A stretch of 64,000 bases of DNA from Pedinophyceae sp. YPF-701. Lineage: Eukaryota; Chlorophyta; Pedinophyceae. The translations under genes and the position numbers were made by a program. The stretch is from contig CAJZHL010000003.1 of the NCBI GenBank assembly GCA_916048055.1, positions 62,001-126,000 of the forward strand. The letters are read 5' to 3'. This document shows, piece after piece, positions 10,455 through 21,479 of this stretch. Numbering within the stretch: the first letter of the stretch is position 1; each line of letters begins with the position of its first letter. The notes beneath the pieces were generated by a model that was not told the origin of the DNA, did not search any database, and saw only the letters and a program-made list of their open reading frames with translations.

Positions 10455-12232
10455 ATGTCCCCAGCGCCGGCGGAACAGTTCAAGATGGACGCCGTGAAGA
10501 AGGCCGTCGTGGGGCTCCCATCAGCAGCAGCGCTCGTGAGCGCGCTGGTGAACGCCAGCGACGAGTGCAGCCCGCCGTGCGCGGCCGAACTGTGCAAACA
10601 GGTCGAAGCATGCGTCACGGAGGCCAGAAAGGCCGGGCCGCTCGGGTGAGGCCACCTGCGCGCCATTCCCGCCCTTGCGCTGCCCCCACGCTGAGCACGC
10701 CCGGCAGAAACACCGCGCGCGGCTCGCCATGAAGCAGAGGACGGGCAACGCCTGCTTCGTTTGAAGCCAAGGCATTCGTTGGCGATTAGTTCGTATCGTT
10801 GCCACCGCCGCTGGTCGCAGAATCCCCTGAGACCCTTGCCTTGCAGGCCCACTCAGCGGGCGGGGGCGGCCGGGGCACAGGTCGACGGGCGCGTGGACGT
10901 CAGCGAAGCGCTCTCGGTCATCGAGGACATCAGCGTGTCCACGCCCCGCGGCAGGTTCCGCCTCTGCGTGCTTCCTGACGCCATGGTTCTCTGCGGCAAG
11001 TCCAACGACGTCCGCGTCCCCTTATCCGCCATCACCCACGTCGTCATCCTCGACGAATTGCCGCGCAGCCAAGGTACGCCCCGTGCGGAAGCAACGAGCC
11101 GCGCTCCACTCGGCGAGCACGCGTGCGCTCCGCACACTTGCGACGTACGAGAGCGGTCAAATGCAACGCGCCCGCCGCGCCGCCCGCAGGCATGAACAGC
11201 AAGGACCGCGTGCTCGTCCTCCTGTCCCTCGACACCGCCGCGGACGTCCGCCACGGCAAGTCCGGGCCGCTCCCCGTGGTGCTGTTCTCCACGCTCGCCT
11301 CGGCAGCGGTGTCCTGCCGCGCGCCGAAAGCAGCCCCCGGCACCCCGCCGCTCAACGGGCAGCCCGCGGTCGTCCTGTGCCAGATCCTCGCCGCGATGGG
11401 CGTCCCCGAGGCCGCCTTCCTCTCCCCCGACTTGGGCGTGTTCAAGAGCTCCAAGGGCGCCCACGGCATCTCGGCGTACCGCGGGACGTCGGACGGGTTC
11501 CTGTTCTTCCTCCAGGGCGCGATCGTGTTCGCGGAGCGCCCCGCGCTGGTCCTCCCCGTGAAGCGCGTCCGTTGCGTCGGCCTGTCCCGCACCGGCGCCG
11601 CCAGCGCTACGTTCGACATGGTGGTGTACGTGCGGGGCGGGGACGCGGTCGAGTTCACGGCGCTTGGGAAGGAGGAGATGCCCGCGGTGATGGCGTACCT
11701 GGAGGACCGCAAGATCCGCCTCGGGGAGCCCGCGGGCGACGAGAGCGGGGGCGAGGAGGAGGGGGCTGCGGCGGGCGCCGAGAGCGGCGATGGGGGCGAG
11801 ACCGACGACAGCGACGACGAAGAGGACGACGACTTCGATCCGAACGCCAAGGACTCCGAGTTCGGTGCGTCCCCGCGCGTCGCGGCTGCTACCCCCCTTT
11901 TTCCCCGACACCACACTTGCACATGATTCCACGCGCGCGCTCTTCGGCCGATCGGTCCTCCGGCTCGCGGTGGTGCAGATGACAGCGACGTTGACGCGGA
12001 GGAGGTCGAGATCGTCGACAGCGACGACGACGCGGGCAAGACGGGCAAGCGGCGGGCTGCCAAGCTGCGGGCGTCTCTGGGCGGGAGCGGGGGAGGCGCG
12101 GCGGCGCCCAAGGCCGCCAAGGCGCCCGCGACGACGCAGCCGCCCGCCAAGCGGCCCCGGCGGGACTCGGACTACGAGTCGGAGGGGTCGGACGACGACG
12201 ACATGGACGACTACGGCATCCGCAGGGATTGA
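10455..12232 (+). CDS. SSRP1: FACT subunit SSRP1/POB3-like protein lacking the N-terminal POB3_N domain
   Basis: FACT handles nucleosomes during transcription and replication; SSRP1 pairs with SPT16. Exons: 10455-10645, 10847-11073, 11190-11864, 11979-12232, all in phase. From about residue 85 the protein matches the middle tandem PH-like domains: EALSVIEDISVSTPRGRFRL, then KDRVLVLLSLDTAADVRHGK, then a second PH unit with FLFFLQGAIVFAERPALVLP. A long acidic tail (DSDDEEDDDFDPNAKDSEF) and a basic end with DSDYESEGSDDDD follow. There is no HMG box. The first about 190 residues of normal SSRP1, which form the SPT16 dimerisation domain, are replaced by an unrelated 64-residue exon beginning MSPAPAEQFKMDAVKKAVVG. 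Either the gene is truly truncated or an unrecognised upstream exon exists; I found none. Confidence 0.82.
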
Positions 12233-12609
12233 CGCAGGACGCACTGGTCGCACCGTAGCCTGACCGTACTCTGCGGGCGCCGCCTCGGCGGTGTGAGGGA
12301 GTGAGTCACGATGTCGACCGTCGTCGGCCATGCATGCTCGTGACCAAGATTGATCTTGCGACACAGGGCGGCCATACAGTGTCGGCCACGCACCGCAGGA
12401 CGCGATGAGGCGCCGCTGAGAGGAGGGGAGGGCGGCGCGTCAGGCACGCGTGCGAGGCGACGCAGCTGACGTAGCGGACATCACATAACGCTTTTGCTGA
12501 CGCCGTCAGCTGTATCACCAGCTTTGGGAGCGCGACATGCCCTGATTGCTGCATCGACGCTCCTCCTGCGCGGGGGCCCCCATTTTGGGCGCGTCTTCGG
12601 CGTGCACGC
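12233..12609. other. Convergent 3' intergenic region
   Basis: Lies between the 3' ends of the SSRP1-like and lycopene cyclase genes. It contains a near-perfect 15-base palindrome, GCTGACGCCGTCAGC, at 12498-12512 next to the richest A/T stretch of the gap. No coding sequence seen. Confidence 0.45.
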
Positions 12610-14979
12610 TCACGCGCTGCCGGGCGCGCCCCGGCGCGGCGACCTGCCGCGGCTGGCCACCAGCTCCTCGTCGAACGCGGTGATGCGGTCGCGGCGCGTC
12701 TCGACCTCGCTCTGCAGCGTCCCGGCGAGGCCGTAGAGCATCTTCACGAGCCCCGGCACGCCCTGCTTGATCAGGTTGATGCGGTTCTCCTGGCACGAGT
12801 TGGCGAAGAGGTTCAGCCCGAAGACGATGAGCTCGAAGAAGGACAGGCGCGAGGAGAGGAACCCGGCCCAGTGGAAGAACTTGAGCGCGAAGAAGGCGTC
12901 GAAGAACTGCCGCGTCTGCCGGATGTCGAGCGTCAGGAGCACGTCCATGCCAAAGTTGAAGAACGCGCGCTGCCGGATGCGCTCGACGGGCCAGCTCGAC
13001 TGCCACACGCGCCGCGCCGCCTCGTTGGCCGCGTCCTCGGTCGCCGGCCAGCGCCACGAGGTCGCCGCCCCCGGCCCGGCGTCGGGGCTGCGGTCGAGGA
13101 GCTGGTTGGCGATGGCGTCCGCGATGGCGGGGGCGGCGCCGAGCGTGCGCGAGACCATGTAGCCCGTCGACGGGTGCACGTGGCCGCCCGTGCCGCCGAC
13201 GCCGATCACGCGCTGGTTCAGTTTCGGCAACACCCCCCCCATGGGAATCAGACACAACTCCTCCTCGTACACCCCCTTCACCTTGACGCCGTACGAGTCC
13301 AGGCGCGCGTACAGGCGCTCCTTGAGGTCCTCGAACGGCACGGCCGGCCGCGCCACGAGCGACGTCTCCTCCAAGAAGATCGTCGTCGGCGAGAGCGGCA
13401 TCATGTACAGAAACGTCGGCAGCCTGCACGAGCACCGCGCGGGGCACCAGCGCCGTCAGACGCACGCCGCGACGCACACGCACCTCGGAACGCGTCGCGC
13501 GCGGGCGGGCGGGGCGCGCACCGGTCGTTGCGGGCCTTCATGTCCCCCGCGCAGTGGTCGTCGGACCAGTCCATGAAGAGCATCTTGTCCTGCTCGAACG
13601 GATGGCTCTCGACCTCCGCGAGGATCCCGTACGCGCCCTGGTACCCCGGGTCGAACTCCCCGTCCATCTCCACGAAGCGCCGCGCGTGGCCCGTGGCATC
13701 CACCACGAAGGCCGCGCGCAGGGCGGTGCCGTCGCTGCACGGGATCGTCGTGCACCCGTCCGCGTGCTTGAGGTCGTCGTCCACGAACGCCTTGTGCCAC
13801 CGCACCCCCGCGGCCTTGCACTCCTCCACCAGCCGCGTCTTGAACTTGCGCTTGTCCACGCGCGCGTACGGCCGGTCCAGGTACCGCTTGTCCGCGCCGT
13901 CGCGCGTCAGCTGCGGGTGTGGGAGCCGGGAGCCGGTGACGGGCGGCGCGGAGGCGGTGTGGGGCCGCGGAGCGCGCACGGAGCGCGGGAGGGGGGCGGT
14001 GGAGGGGAGGGCGCACCGTGACCATTGCCTTGTCCCAAACCTTCTCGAACACGTCGTCGAGGCCCATCTGCTTGAACTCATCGACCCAAACGCCGTACGT
14101 CGGCACGAAGTCGACCAGGGGATCCGGGTCCACTATCACCACGCGCATCCCTGCATTGCATTGGTCGAGGGGTGTTGCGGCGTTAGAACCAAGCGGCGTG
14201 CAGGAAGGAGGCCCGCGATGCCACCAGACACTGACGGGGAGGGCGTGCGAGAGAGCTCGCGCGTTCCGCGGCCCGCACGCGCACGCACAGCCGCGTCCAG
14301 GGAGGAGGGGCTCAGAGCGAGAGCAGCGAAAGAGGACGCGAGCAGCCTGCCAGGATGAAGCTCCTGCGCCCCGGCGCGCACTCGTGGCGCCAGACATCCA
14401 GGGGCAACCGTCTTTGGACAGCGACGCGGCGCACCGCGGCCGCACGGCGCGGGGCGCAGAGCTCATGCGCACACAGACGCGCTCCCGCGCTCGACACCGC
14501 GCGAACGCGGCAGTTCCGGGCACGAGCGACAAGCCGTATCGCTATCCTCGGCCCCCAGGTCGCCGCGCGGCGAGCAGCGCCCCACGCACGCCCGCCTCGC
14601 AGTCCTGGCCCGCCGCTGGCCGCGCGCGTCGCGGCGGCCGCGCACCTTGCTCCGCACACTTCCACGCCACCCCGAGCCCCGCGGGGCCGCTCCCGATCAC
14701 CGCGACCTCCGCGTCAGCCCCCGCGCCCGCCTCCAGATACGGCAGCTCGATATCGAGATGCCCGTGTTGCTCCCCAATGAACGGCGGGTCCACGACATCG
14801 CACGCCACCGCGCTCCAGCCGCCCCCGTCCGCTCCCGCCGCGCGGACCGCGACGGGCCCGTGGCGCGCTGGCCGCCCGCGTGCCGCGCGCATCGGCGCGG
14901 CGCGTGCTCGCGCGGCTTGCGTGTGTAGCCGTGCGCATCGCTGCCCCGCTACGCGACTGCCGACCGCGGGGAACCGCAT
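12610..14979 (-). CDS. LCYB: Lycopene beta-cyclase, plastid
   Basis: Flavoprotein that closes the ionone rings of lycopene to make beta-carotene in the plastid. Exons on the minus strand: 14646-14979, 14017-14150, 13522-13910, 12610-13423; every junction is in phase. The start ATG gives an Arg/Ala-rich leader that fits a transit peptide. The Rossmann motif VAVIGSGPAGLGVAWK is in exon 1. Further landmarks are YLDRPYARVDKRKFKTRL, FVVDATGHARRFVE, FLEETSLVARP, GGTGGHVHPSTGYMVSR and, near the C-terminus, FFNFGMDVLLTLDI with FFDAFFALKFFHWAGFLSSR. FLEETSLVAR and the HPSTGYMV block favour the beta over the epsilon cyclase. Predicted length about 555 residues including the leader. Confidence 0.92.
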
Positions 14980-15295
14980 TTCTACGGCGACCTAGCTCAC
15001 GACAGTCCCCTGCGTTCGAACCTGGCCGGTACCGGCCGTCCTCGCGGACCATGACGCCCGCACGGCCCACGACTCGCCACCACCGCTACCAGCCCCCCCT
15101 CCGTCTGTCCGCCCCGCACCGCCCATCTGCGCACCGGGACGCCAAGCGCGCCGCCCACGCACTGCACCCCACTGACGAACTGCTCGAAAGCGCTCACATT
15201 CCGCCGATCGGCGACGCACCGCCGCCGCAGGGACGGAGGAAGCCTGTGCGTGCCCCCATGCCGCACGCACACCGCGCGCGCCCCGCGCTCGGCCC
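14980..15295. other. Intergenic gap upstream of lycopene cyclase
   Basis: Short gap between the LCYB start and the 3' end of the proline-rich hypothetical gene, both on the minus strand. Nothing recognisable inside. Confidence 0.45.
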
Positions 15296-15916
15296 TCACG
15301 AGTACAGCCCGCTCGATCCCCCCAGGCGCGGGGGCGCCTCCGCGACGTCGTCCTCCTCCATGCGCGCCTGCTCGGACCCCGACGACAGAAAAGGTGCGAC
15401 GTTGTCGTCGCCGTCGTACACCGTCGACCCCCCCGCCTCGAGTCCGGGCGGCGGCGGGGGCCTTCGCGCAGGGGGAGCCTCGTTGCGCCCCGGCGGCGGC
15501 GGCGGCGGCGGCGGGGCGGGCGGCGGCGGCGGGGGTGGTGCCGCGCGATGCTGCGGTCTGCCGCCCGGCGGGCGCGCCCACGCGGGGAGAATGATCGACG
15601 GCGGGGCCGTGAGCCCGCTCGACCGGATGCGCGCGCGGGCCGTGCGCTCCTGCTCCGCGTCGCTCCCCGCTGGGAACTGGGGCGTGATGCGGTGGCCGGC
15701 TACCTCGGCCATCAGACGCAGGCGGGTCTCCGCCATGGACTGGCTCGCGGAGATGCTGTCCCGCAGGAGCATCCCTGGGTCGCGGAGCAGCTCGTGCGCC
15801 TGGTCGCGGGCCTGCGCGGTGTCGGGGCGCTCCTGCGTGCACGCGGCGGCGGGCGGGGCTGCGCGGCCCTGCCACGGCGCGTGCAGCGCCCCCGGAATGA
15901 GCCCCTGCTCCGCCAT
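15296..15916 (-). CDS. Hypothetical proline-rich protein
   Basis: Not recognised. An uninterrupted frame of about 206 codons begins at ATG 15916 with MAEQGLIPGALHAPWQG. The first part is helical and charged (ARDQAHELLRDPGMLLRDS, then MAETRLRLMAEVAGHRI). It is followed by a pure Pro/Ala tract encoded around 15480-15540 and an acidic end, RMEEDDVAEAP. The frame also stays open upstream with CLCGRRAAGNHC, so an upstream exon is possible. The neighbouring DMAC1-like gene ends less than 100 bp upstream on the same strand, leaving little room for a promoter. It could be a separate small gene or a fortuitous frame in GC-rich DNA. Confidence 0.35.
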   Translation of the reverse strand: MAEQGLIPGALHAPWQGRAAPPAAACTQERPDTAQARDQAHELLRDPGMLLRDSISASQSMAETRLRLMAEVAGHRITPQFPAGSDAEQERTARARIRSSGLTAPPSIILPAWARPPGGRPQHRAAPPPPPPPAPPPPPPPPGRNEAPPARRPPPPPGLEAGGSTVYDGDDNVAPFLSSGSEQARMEEDDVAEAPPRLGGSSGLYS

Positions 15917-16009
15917 GCCGGCCACGCCCGTCACGCAGTGGTTCCCCGCCGCGCGGCGGCCGCACAGGCAGGTGTGGTGGCGCGCTGCGGCCGTGCCAGT
16001 TCCCGGGCG

Positions 16010-16323
16010 TCAGGGGGACCAGGCGCGGTAGAGACCCATGCCACCGGTGAGGAGGGCGGAGGCGAGCGCGATGCGGCGCTGTCCGCGCGTCTCGAAGATG
16101 GACCGCGCCGGGGGCTGCGTCAAAAAGTAGGAGATGTACGCCGAGGTGCCGAGCAGGGTCACGCTCCCCGTCACGCGGCAGCTCAGACACGTCTCCTTGA
16201 TGTCCTCCCACGCGTTGCTCCCCTCGCCGTCGGCCTCCGGGCGCGCCGCGGGTGCGGCGCTGTCGCCAGTGCTGCTGGCGCCGATGCCGTCCGGTGTGGG
16301 CCCTGCGAGGAGGCGGCGGCGCA
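16010..16323 (-). CDS. Small DMAC1/DUF4536-like membrane protein (probable mitochondrial)
   Basis: The C-terminal 60 residues contain ETCLSCRVTGSVTLLGTSAY, a two-Cys motif leading into a membrane helix. A second hydrophobic helix follows (IALASALLTGGMGLYRAW). This two-helix hairpin with a CxxC lead resembles the family of DMAC1, a complex I distal-arm assembly factor. The N-terminal 40 residues are Pro/Ala/Gly-rich and unconserved. No in-frame ATG exists: the frame opens directly after a CAG at 16324-16326 (minus strand), so a short upstream coding exon joined with a split codon is likely but was not located. Function is inferred from family similarity only. Confidence 0.55.
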
Positions 16324-17087
16324 CTGCATATGTACCTCAGATACGCCACGACGTCCTGGTCGCGGTCTCGCGCCGCGTGACCGCCTTCCGGCACGACGTG
16401 GTGCCCACGGAGCTTGGCGGGCCCCAACCGTCCGCGCTCACGACGCAACCAAGGGCGCGTTGACGGGCCTCTGACGCCATCTGGCGTCGTACGACCGCAC
16501 TTGGTGCGGGGGGCTGCGCCTCGTACGCGATACCGCGGTGTGCGGCCGCGCGGCTGCCTCGCACCTGGCATCCGTTGGCACACCGTCTTCGGGACCTTTC
16601 TCTCGCGCGCCGGTCGTTGACAAACCGTCTTCTTGAGTGACGAGTACGGGCGGCAGACTGCGCCGCTGCCGTCGCGACGCCTGCCCATGAGTGCGTCCTG
16701 CGTCTCCGAGAACAGGGGGCGGGTTTGCTGAGGAGTCGGAGACCTCTCGACTGGAAGAAACGGAAGCAGTCGAGGACACAAGCGACCGCGCGCGCCCGCT
16801 CCACGGCCACAATACTGTCGCGGGCCGCCGCCGCAGGGACAGCGAGCGCCACCACCTCATCGCACCGCGCGTCTGAGGCCACGCAACCGCGCGCCGCGCC
16901 CGCAGCTCCCGCTGCCAGCTTCAAGCACCTCCGCACCGCACCCCACGCGTCTCCAAGCCCAATGTCGCGCGCTCCGCGGCCAATGACGTCGTAGCCAGCT
17001 CGACCCCCCCACCGCCGAGCACCCGCGCCCGTTCCCCGCCTTTCGGGCCGCACCGCGGGCGCGCGAGTCCTCTCGGAGCGCGCAGCC
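16324..17087. other. Divergent intergenic region
   Basis: About 760 bp between genes transcribed in opposite directions. It should hold two promoters and the first exon of the DMAC1-like gene. No RNA gene, repeat or TATA element was recognised. Confidence 0.45.
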
Positions 17088-20000
17088 ATGCCGGGGCGCT
17101 CCCACGGCGTTCCGGCGGCCCTGCGCGCCGTCCTGTGCGCCCTCGCGTGCCTCTGCGCCCTGCCATTCGCGCGCGCGCAGGCCACGACGCCGCCCGCCAC
17201 GACCCCCGTTGAGACGACGGTGCCGCTCGCTACCACCCAGCCCCCCTCTGGCTTCACCGTGCCGCCCACCAACTGCGGACCGCACAACTTCTGCCCCGTG
17301 GGGTCGGTCTACGTCGGCGTGTCCGACTCGGCGTCGCGCTGCTTCGGCCTGCGGACCATCGAGGGCCTCGAGCTGGGCTGCCTGAAGCGCAAGATCGACA
17401 GCGATGTAGCGTGCACCTGCTGCGAGCCCTGGTTCGGCGCGGTGAGGCCCGCGCTCGCCGCCGCGCTGCCCCGCTGCGATGCACATGTACTCAGGACCTC
17501 GGCCGGCACGCAATACCTCGCTCCCGCGCGCACCCGTCGTCGTGGTCGCGCCGCTCCTTGCACCCGCAAGTCAATGCACGCGGCCCCTGCACGTGAGCGC
17601 GCGGTTCCGCGTGCGTCTCGACCGCCCCTCGAGCCGCCGCGCAGCCGTGTCGCTCGGCGATCTGTGCCCGTCGCGGACCGCGCTGTCGCCGCCGTCGCGG
17701 CGCCCCCCGCCGTTGCACAGTGCCATGTTGCGAGGAGCACGTCCCCGACGCCCCGCTCCCGCCGGCCCCGCCCTCGCAGGGCTGTGCCCTGACGGGCGTC
17801 GTGCAGGTCACGTCCCCGGCGAGAGATGCGACCCCGAGCCCGCAGCGAGTGGGCACCTGTCCTGTCAGTGAGCCTGAGGGCCGCTGCTCGGAAGTGCCGA
17901 CTCTCGCGCTGGACCGGACGCTCACGAGCATCGGCGTCATCAACGCCCGGCTCTCGTTCGGCAGGCGCGCGCCCGCTCCGTGCCCCGCCCGAGCGCGACC
18001 GCTATTCGATAGGCGCGCGCGCCCGCAGGCACGCCGCCGCACGCGCACTCACGGTCCCGCGCGCCCGCGTCGCTCCGCAGGCGCATGGTTGCGACGGCCG
18101 CGACGAACAGCAACGCCACGCTGGAGTTCCCCGGCCTGTTCGGCAACCCCAGCATCATCGAGAGGGTGTCCGACTTCTTCTATACCACCGTGGATCCCGC
18201 GACGCGCGTCGCGGTCACGAGGCGCGCGGACACCTTCCCGGAGCTCGCGCGCGGCCCCGAGGAGTTCGACGAGTTCGGGTTCACCATCCGCTTCCGGCAA
18301 AACACCCCGGGGGTCACCTCGCTGCTCCTCCCCCCCGGGTCCTTCCGCGAGCCGCCGGCGCCCGGGATCCGCAACCCGGAGCTCGGGTCCGTCCGGTACT
18401 CGCACGGGTCGCTCTCGGAGGGGCTCGAGTATGACAACCGTGGCCCGAACGTGGTGATCACGACGGACGCGTCGGTGGTGGCGGGGGTGACGACGGAGGA
18501 CACGGTGAAGCTGCAGGCGGAGGTGTCGCAGGCGTGCTTCGGGTGGGACTGGTCCAAGGTGGAGGTGGCGGGCGGGCGGGTCGCGCTGGCGTCGCCGCTG
18601 CTGCGCAACGAGCTGGACGGAGCGGCGTCGTTCTCGCTCTCCGTCACGTTCGACAGGGTGCGTCTCGTTGCCGCCTCCCTGTGCGCCGTGCGGAGCGAGG
18701 CGCGGGCGCTGCCCTGTGCGAGGTTTGGTTGCCGAGACGAGGTCTTCTCCACGTGTCGTGTTGTGTCGTGCGCTGCAGAGGGGTGGGACGATCTCCGTGG
18801 TGATTCCGGCGGGGCAGTGCCGGTCGGCTTCGGGTCTGATCTCGCAGCGGGCCGAGACGAGCGTGCGGAACTCGCCGCGGTGGTCGCGCAACGCCGCCGT
18901 CGCCGGAACCACTGCTGCCGCGACTGCGGTGGGCACCGCGGTCGCGAGCTCCATCATCGCGGGCTCGGTGGGGTCCTCGATGTCCGGGGGCATGGCGACC
19001 GGCGGCGCCGCTGGGGCGATGGGCGCTCAGGCGGGCTCCGCGGCCGGCACGGCCAGTCCCGCAGCGATGGCAAACACGGTGCAGGCGAGCACGGTGGCGC
19101 TGCTGGGGCACGTGCAGTTCTTCTCGCTGTTCGGTGGGATGCAGACGCCCATGCCGGAGGGATTCAGGTCCTTCGCGGAGGGTCTGAGGTGGACTCAGCT
19201 CGCGCTGAAAGCCCCGTGGGCAAAGTCGGACGACGCGGGCGCCGAGGCGCTGCAGGGGACGACGCAGCCGGGGCGGCGGGGCGCGCAGGAGCAAGGCGCA
19301 CTGTGGACGCAGGAGGCGGCAGAGATCAAGGCACGCCCCGCTCGTTGCCGCTGCATTGACGCACCGTTGTTTCACACCGCAGGCAACGTCGAGAGCTCAA
19401 GGCCCGCGGCGGCGTGCCCTCTGTTTCCGCAGGACGCTGTAGACGACCTTCTTGAGGATCCGTGGAACCTGGTCATCGTGACGATGGCGTACGCGGCGCT
19501 GGTGGTCGTCGCAGTGGCCATCATCCGCGCCATTGCACTGGCCATCTACACTCGCATCCAGGTCAAGAAGCTGATCCGCATGGCGCCCGAGCCCGAGCCC
19601 GAGCCCGTCGAGGAGGGAGAGGCCGCGGAGGAGGGAGAGGCCCCCCGGAAGCGCGCCCTGCTCCCCGCGCCGACGCACATGCGGCGTGAGAAGGAGATCG
19701 CGCAGACGCTGCTGCTGATGGAGCAGGCCCACGCGGAGCGCGCCGCGAAGCAGCGGAAGATCAGGGCGGAGCGCGAGCGGGCGCTGAGCCTCAGGCGGCG
19801 GACCGTGCAGGAGACGGAGGGAGACACCCCCCAGGCGGTGGTGTTCCGGAAGGCGCCGTCGTGGCTGCTGTTCCCGAAGCCGGAGATCATGACGTACGCG
19901 ATCACGACGGCGGGCGTCGCGTCGGCGGGCGCGCGGCTGGCCGCGGAGGGCGGCTGGGTGGAGATTGTGGTGGGCACGGCGATCGTGCTGGTGTGGTGCG

Positions 20001-21114
20001 GGGCGTTCTTCTTCGCGATATGGTGGTTCGTGATGCGCAGGGGGGTGCTGGCGCGCGGGGCGGACGCGATGGTGGGGTACCACGAGGACACGACCCCGGA
20101 CGGCATGAAGGTGTCCTACACGCGGTCGTACATCATCCCGGGGGAGTGGCGGGACACGACGGACGGCGCGAGGGTGCGCTTCCACGACCGGTTCGGGCTC
20201 GTGTACAACAACTCGGCGGGGCCGTCGGTTGCGGAGGTGGAGCTGGAGGTGTACTGGCACACGCGGGGGGCGGTCGACGCGCAGGCGCGCAACGCGACGG
20301 GGCGGGCGCGGAGCAAGGAGCAGGCGCGGGAGAGGCAGCGCGCGCGGGACGAGGAGGAGCCGCTCGCGGCGCGGTGGCTGTCGACGCGCCTCGCGTGGCT
20401 GTTCGGCTCGTACCCGTACGCGCTGCGGGTCAACTGGTGGATGCTGGACCGCATGCGCGTGGTGCTGGTGGCGGTGCTGTCGGGCCTGACGTTCATCGAC
20501 GGGTCGACGGGGGACCTGACCGACCCGGGGAAGACGCCCGGGGCGACGACGGCGGTGGCGGTGGCGCTGGGCGTGCAGGGACTGGTGGGGCTCTTCCTGT
20601 GCGTGTTCGCGCCGATGGCGGACGTGGCCGAGTTCTCGGTCGAGATGCTGAGCAACATCGTCGAGGTGCTCATCGCGGCGATCACGGTGGCGTCGACGCA
20701 GAAGCCGTCGCTGGCGGACAGCGACGAGCTCGAGTACCTGCTCGTCGCGCTGTCCATCGTGACCATCGGCGCGCACATGCTCTTCCAGGTGTACATGATC
20801 ATCTCCGTGCTGCTCTTCAAGCGGTTCCTCGACCAGCAGAGGGTCAAGAAGCGCAAGGTGAGGACGGGACCCCCCGTGCCTGCTCGCCACCCCACCGCGG
20901 TCACTCAACCCCACCGCCCGCCGCACCGGCTCCGTCCGCGCCAGTTCCCGCTCCCGCCTCACACCGCTGGTCGCTGCGTTCCTGTCCCTCGCAGAAGCGG
21001 GGCGGCGGCCAGGGCTACGTGCAGAATGTGCACAGGCAGTATCTCAAGGACCAGGATGAGTACCGGCCGCCCAACATCGTGACGGGGGACAACACGCACT
21101 GGTACCAGTCCTGA
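17088..21114 (+). CDS. Large secretory-pathway multi-pass membrane protein, TRP/FLC-like architecture
   Basis: Probable exons: 17088-17441, a small exon ending at 17964 (start 17645 or 17735), 18081-18657, 18779-19330, 19433-20857, 20995-21114. Residues 1-30 are a signal peptide (AVLCALACLCALPFARA). A Thr/Pro-rich stretch and a Cys-rich part (CTCCEPWF) follow, then about 400 residues of beta-rich, Ser/Thr-rich lumenal or extracellular sequence including a Gly/Ala-rich tract. A first transmembrane helix (LVIVTMAYAALVVVAVAII) is followed by a cytosolic loop with a Pro-Glu repeat and a charged coil. At least five more membrane helices follow. The pattern RFHDRFGLVYNN before WWMLDRMRVVLV resembles the TRP-like/flavin-carrier family, but no family is certain. 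Two introns use GC donors (17965 and 19331). Total about 1,100 residues. Confidence 0.72.
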
Positions 21115-21479
21115 TGTGATATACGTTGCAGGCCGCTCGCGTGGACCGCGGCGCGTGCGCGGGATCGATGCCCGAGGGCCACCTCACCGCTGCCACATCA
21201 AACCCCCCCTGCATCGTCGCCGCGCCACGCCCGGCAACGTGCGCGAGCTGATTGCGCCCTCGCGTCGCAGCTTGGTGCGAGTATGCTCTGCCTGGCAAGC
21301 TGCACAGACTACACGACCGCCGTTCTCTCTGCACGACGCGCCGCCATCGTCAACACGAACGTCTTTCTAGGCGACCTCAGAAGCCAGGTCTCGCCTCGAA
21401 CGGTCGTCTCCTCGCACCGGTAGATCACGGTCTAGGTCCCCATCGGCGCGAAGAGCGACCAGGAAGCAATAGGAGGACG
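21115..21479. other. Intergenic gap
   Basis: Between two plus-strand genes; promoter of the flavoprotein gene is expected here. No recognisable feature. Confidence 0.45.

Noticed and set aside
11979-12232. HMG box at the SSRP1 C-terminus
   Set aside because: The final exon is only acidic and Ala/Lys/Pro-rich; no aromatic HMG core is present.
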